DNA of 64,000 bases, from NCBI GenBank assembly GCA_036245805.1, contig BTRK01000006.1, forward strand, positions 33,174,901 through 33,238,900. The letters are read 5' to 3'. This DNA comes from Pristionchus mayeri (taxonomy: Eukaryota > Nematoda > Chromadorea > Rhabditida > Neodiplogasteridae). How positions within the stretch are numbered: the stretch's first letter is position 1; each line of letters begins with the position of its first letter. Made by a program: the position numbers and the translations under genes. This document shows positions 62,580 to 64,000 of this stretch, in pieces. The notes below the pieces were generated by a model. It ran no database searches, had not been told where the DNA came from, and saw nothing but the letters and a program-made list of their open reading frames with translations.

Positions 62580-63840
62580 ATAAGAGTGACTGTCTGAGAG
62601 AACTGATCAGAGGCCGTACAGTGAAAAATAAAGTGCCGATTTTAAGATCTCCCTAGGGGTAACTTTTCACGTAGAGTTCGAAAATCGACCTTAGGAAGCC
62701 GTATCTCTGACCCCTCATTTCGTGCATTTTGCCCTACCTGGGTGGTCGGTTTTTGAATCTTTTGAACGGCTCATCCAAACCCCATACATATATGGTTATT
62801 CTGAAAGATCTCGACGAGATAAGCATTTTCACTGTTAAAAGAGAAGGGCTAGCTCATCTTTGAAAAAAGTTACGGCCGTTTGAAATCGAAAATTTGTCGA
62901 AAAATTGCCGACCTGAAAATTTTTTTGGGGCTGTCGTTTTTTAATTAGTAGCATTAAAACCGCTATGAAAAAGTACCCCTAATGCCAATTTTTCAGCGAA
63001 AAATTCGTTCCCCTAAGATGTTTCCTGGTTCTCGCAAGATGCCGCTTTGCAGATTTCCCGATATTTCAAATCAACAACATTCAACAGCAAAACATGGCAT
63101 TCACTCTCGTTGAGAGTCATTGATGTTTTTAGTTTATTTTTAATATATTTGAAACATTTTGAGAAGTTGAAACCTTATCTAAGTGAACATCAGCTCGATT
63201 GACAGCGTTTCAATGTGATTTGAGCCTGTGGTACACGTTTGGCCTTTGTTTTGACAACGATATCTCTACAACCAAAGGTACTACAGTTAACAGATCTTAA
63301 ATATAAAGCATATTTGATATTATAATTAATAATAATTTGTTTCGGAACCATTCCGGTCCATTCCAAGTATATTGTAGTGCGTAATTTACCAATTCCGTGT
63401 TCCTGCCTCACCAATTCCTGCTCGAAGCGGGCTCAAACTTAATTTTTAAGCGTTTTAATGCTACTAATTACAAAACGACAGCCCCAAAAAAATTTTCAGG
63501 TCGGCAATTTTTCGACAAATTTTCGAATTCAAACGGCCGTAACTTTTTTCAACGATGAGCTAGCCCTTCACTTTCAACAGTGAAAATGCTTATCTCGTCG
63601 AGATCTTTCAGAATAACCATATATGTATGGGGTTTGGATGAGCCGTTCAAAAGATTCAAAAACCGACCACCCAGGTAGGGCAAAATGCACGAAATGAGGG
63701 GTCAGAGATACGGCTTCCTAAGGTCGATTTTCGAATTCTACGTGAAAAGTTACCCCTAGGGAGATCTTAAAATCGGCATTTTATTTTTCACTGTACGGCT
63801 CATAGGTAGATTTGCTCAATTCTCTCAGATAGTCACTCAT
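62580..63840. repeat. Foldback element at the window end (about 1.2 kb)
   Basis: Inverted arms of about 350 bp, at 62613-62960 and 63450-63799. They share GCCGTACAGTGAAAAATAAA at the outside and GACAGCCCCAAAAAAATTTT toward the centre. Similarity continues weakly outward (CTGAGAGAA.TGA), so the full arms may reach 62580 and 63840. The 490-bp centre is unique. Confidence 0.88.
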
Positions 63841-64000
63841 AAATCACTTGAGTTCTACGGGGGATGGTTCTTTCTCTCTCTCTCTTGCATCGAGACTTCA
63901 TCAGCAATTCCCACTTGTTTTTACCCGCAATATGGCTTCGTGTAAACATCTCAGATATTCTCATCAAATCGTTTCTCCTCCTCTTCTCATCTCTTCTCAT

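Overview
This is nuclear DNA of a nematode. The genes have many exons with GT-AG introns, some only 36-42 nt long. A fibrillarin gene is followed on the same strand, 294 nt later, by an intron-containing rps-16 gene. Both start a few nucleotides after a splice-acceptor sequence that no in-gene donor explains, as expected for spliced-leader (operon) expression. The deduced proteins match nematode/animal families closely. Weak splice acceptors (AAG, GAG), purine/pyrimidine-rich introns and heavy DNA-transposon content fit a non-Caenorhabditis nematode such as a diplogastrid; that placement is an inference.

Layout. 0.6-2.5 kb: minus-strand exons of an unidentified proline/serine-rich protein. 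4.5-19.5 kb (+): a protein kinase D gene (dkf-2-like) read almost completely: ubiquitin-like N-terminus, two C1 domains, PH domain, kinase domain. 20.1-24.5 kb: an intact minus-strand fib-1/rps-16 gene pair, with a nearly identical inverted partial copy (20069-21335) facing it. 26.0-31.0 kb (+): rap-2 small GTPase. 31.9-36.2 kb (+): CacyBP/SIP. 37.2-40.1 kb (-), perhaps from 44.2 kb: a coiled-coil, possibly BAR-like protein with a proline-rich tail. 40.9-42.2 kb (+): a full-length mariner transposon with one frameshift. 42.2-49.4 kb: no convincing gene. 49.6-52.6 kb (-): purple acid phosphatase (ACP7 type), 14 exons. 54.2-56.4 kb (-): a nematode chemoreceptor-like GPCR, probably broken. 57.3-61.3 kb (-): a leucine-rich-repeat protein. 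61.3-64 kb: mostly a large foldback element.

The most unusual content is structural. There are at least eight long foldback (inverted-repeat) elements, two of which carry tRNA-type A/B boxes, plus a tRNA-derived SINE with an (ACCTTT)n tail into whose end a mariner-type element later inserted. Several elements end within a few bases of splice sites: a mariner-type element 9 nt before a PKD exon, a foldback that makes up nearly all of GPCR intron 1, and a foldback just upstream of another PKD exon. The inverted duplication of the fib-1/rps-16 region is very recent: six differences were found by eye plus one 30-bp tandem duplication.

Functionally the genes are ordinary cell biology (signalling kinase, Ras-family switch, ubiquitin-ligase adaptor, rRNA methylation and ribosome assembly, phosphatase, receptor). 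They do not form a pathway; apart from the fib-1/rps-16 pair, adjacency appears incidental.
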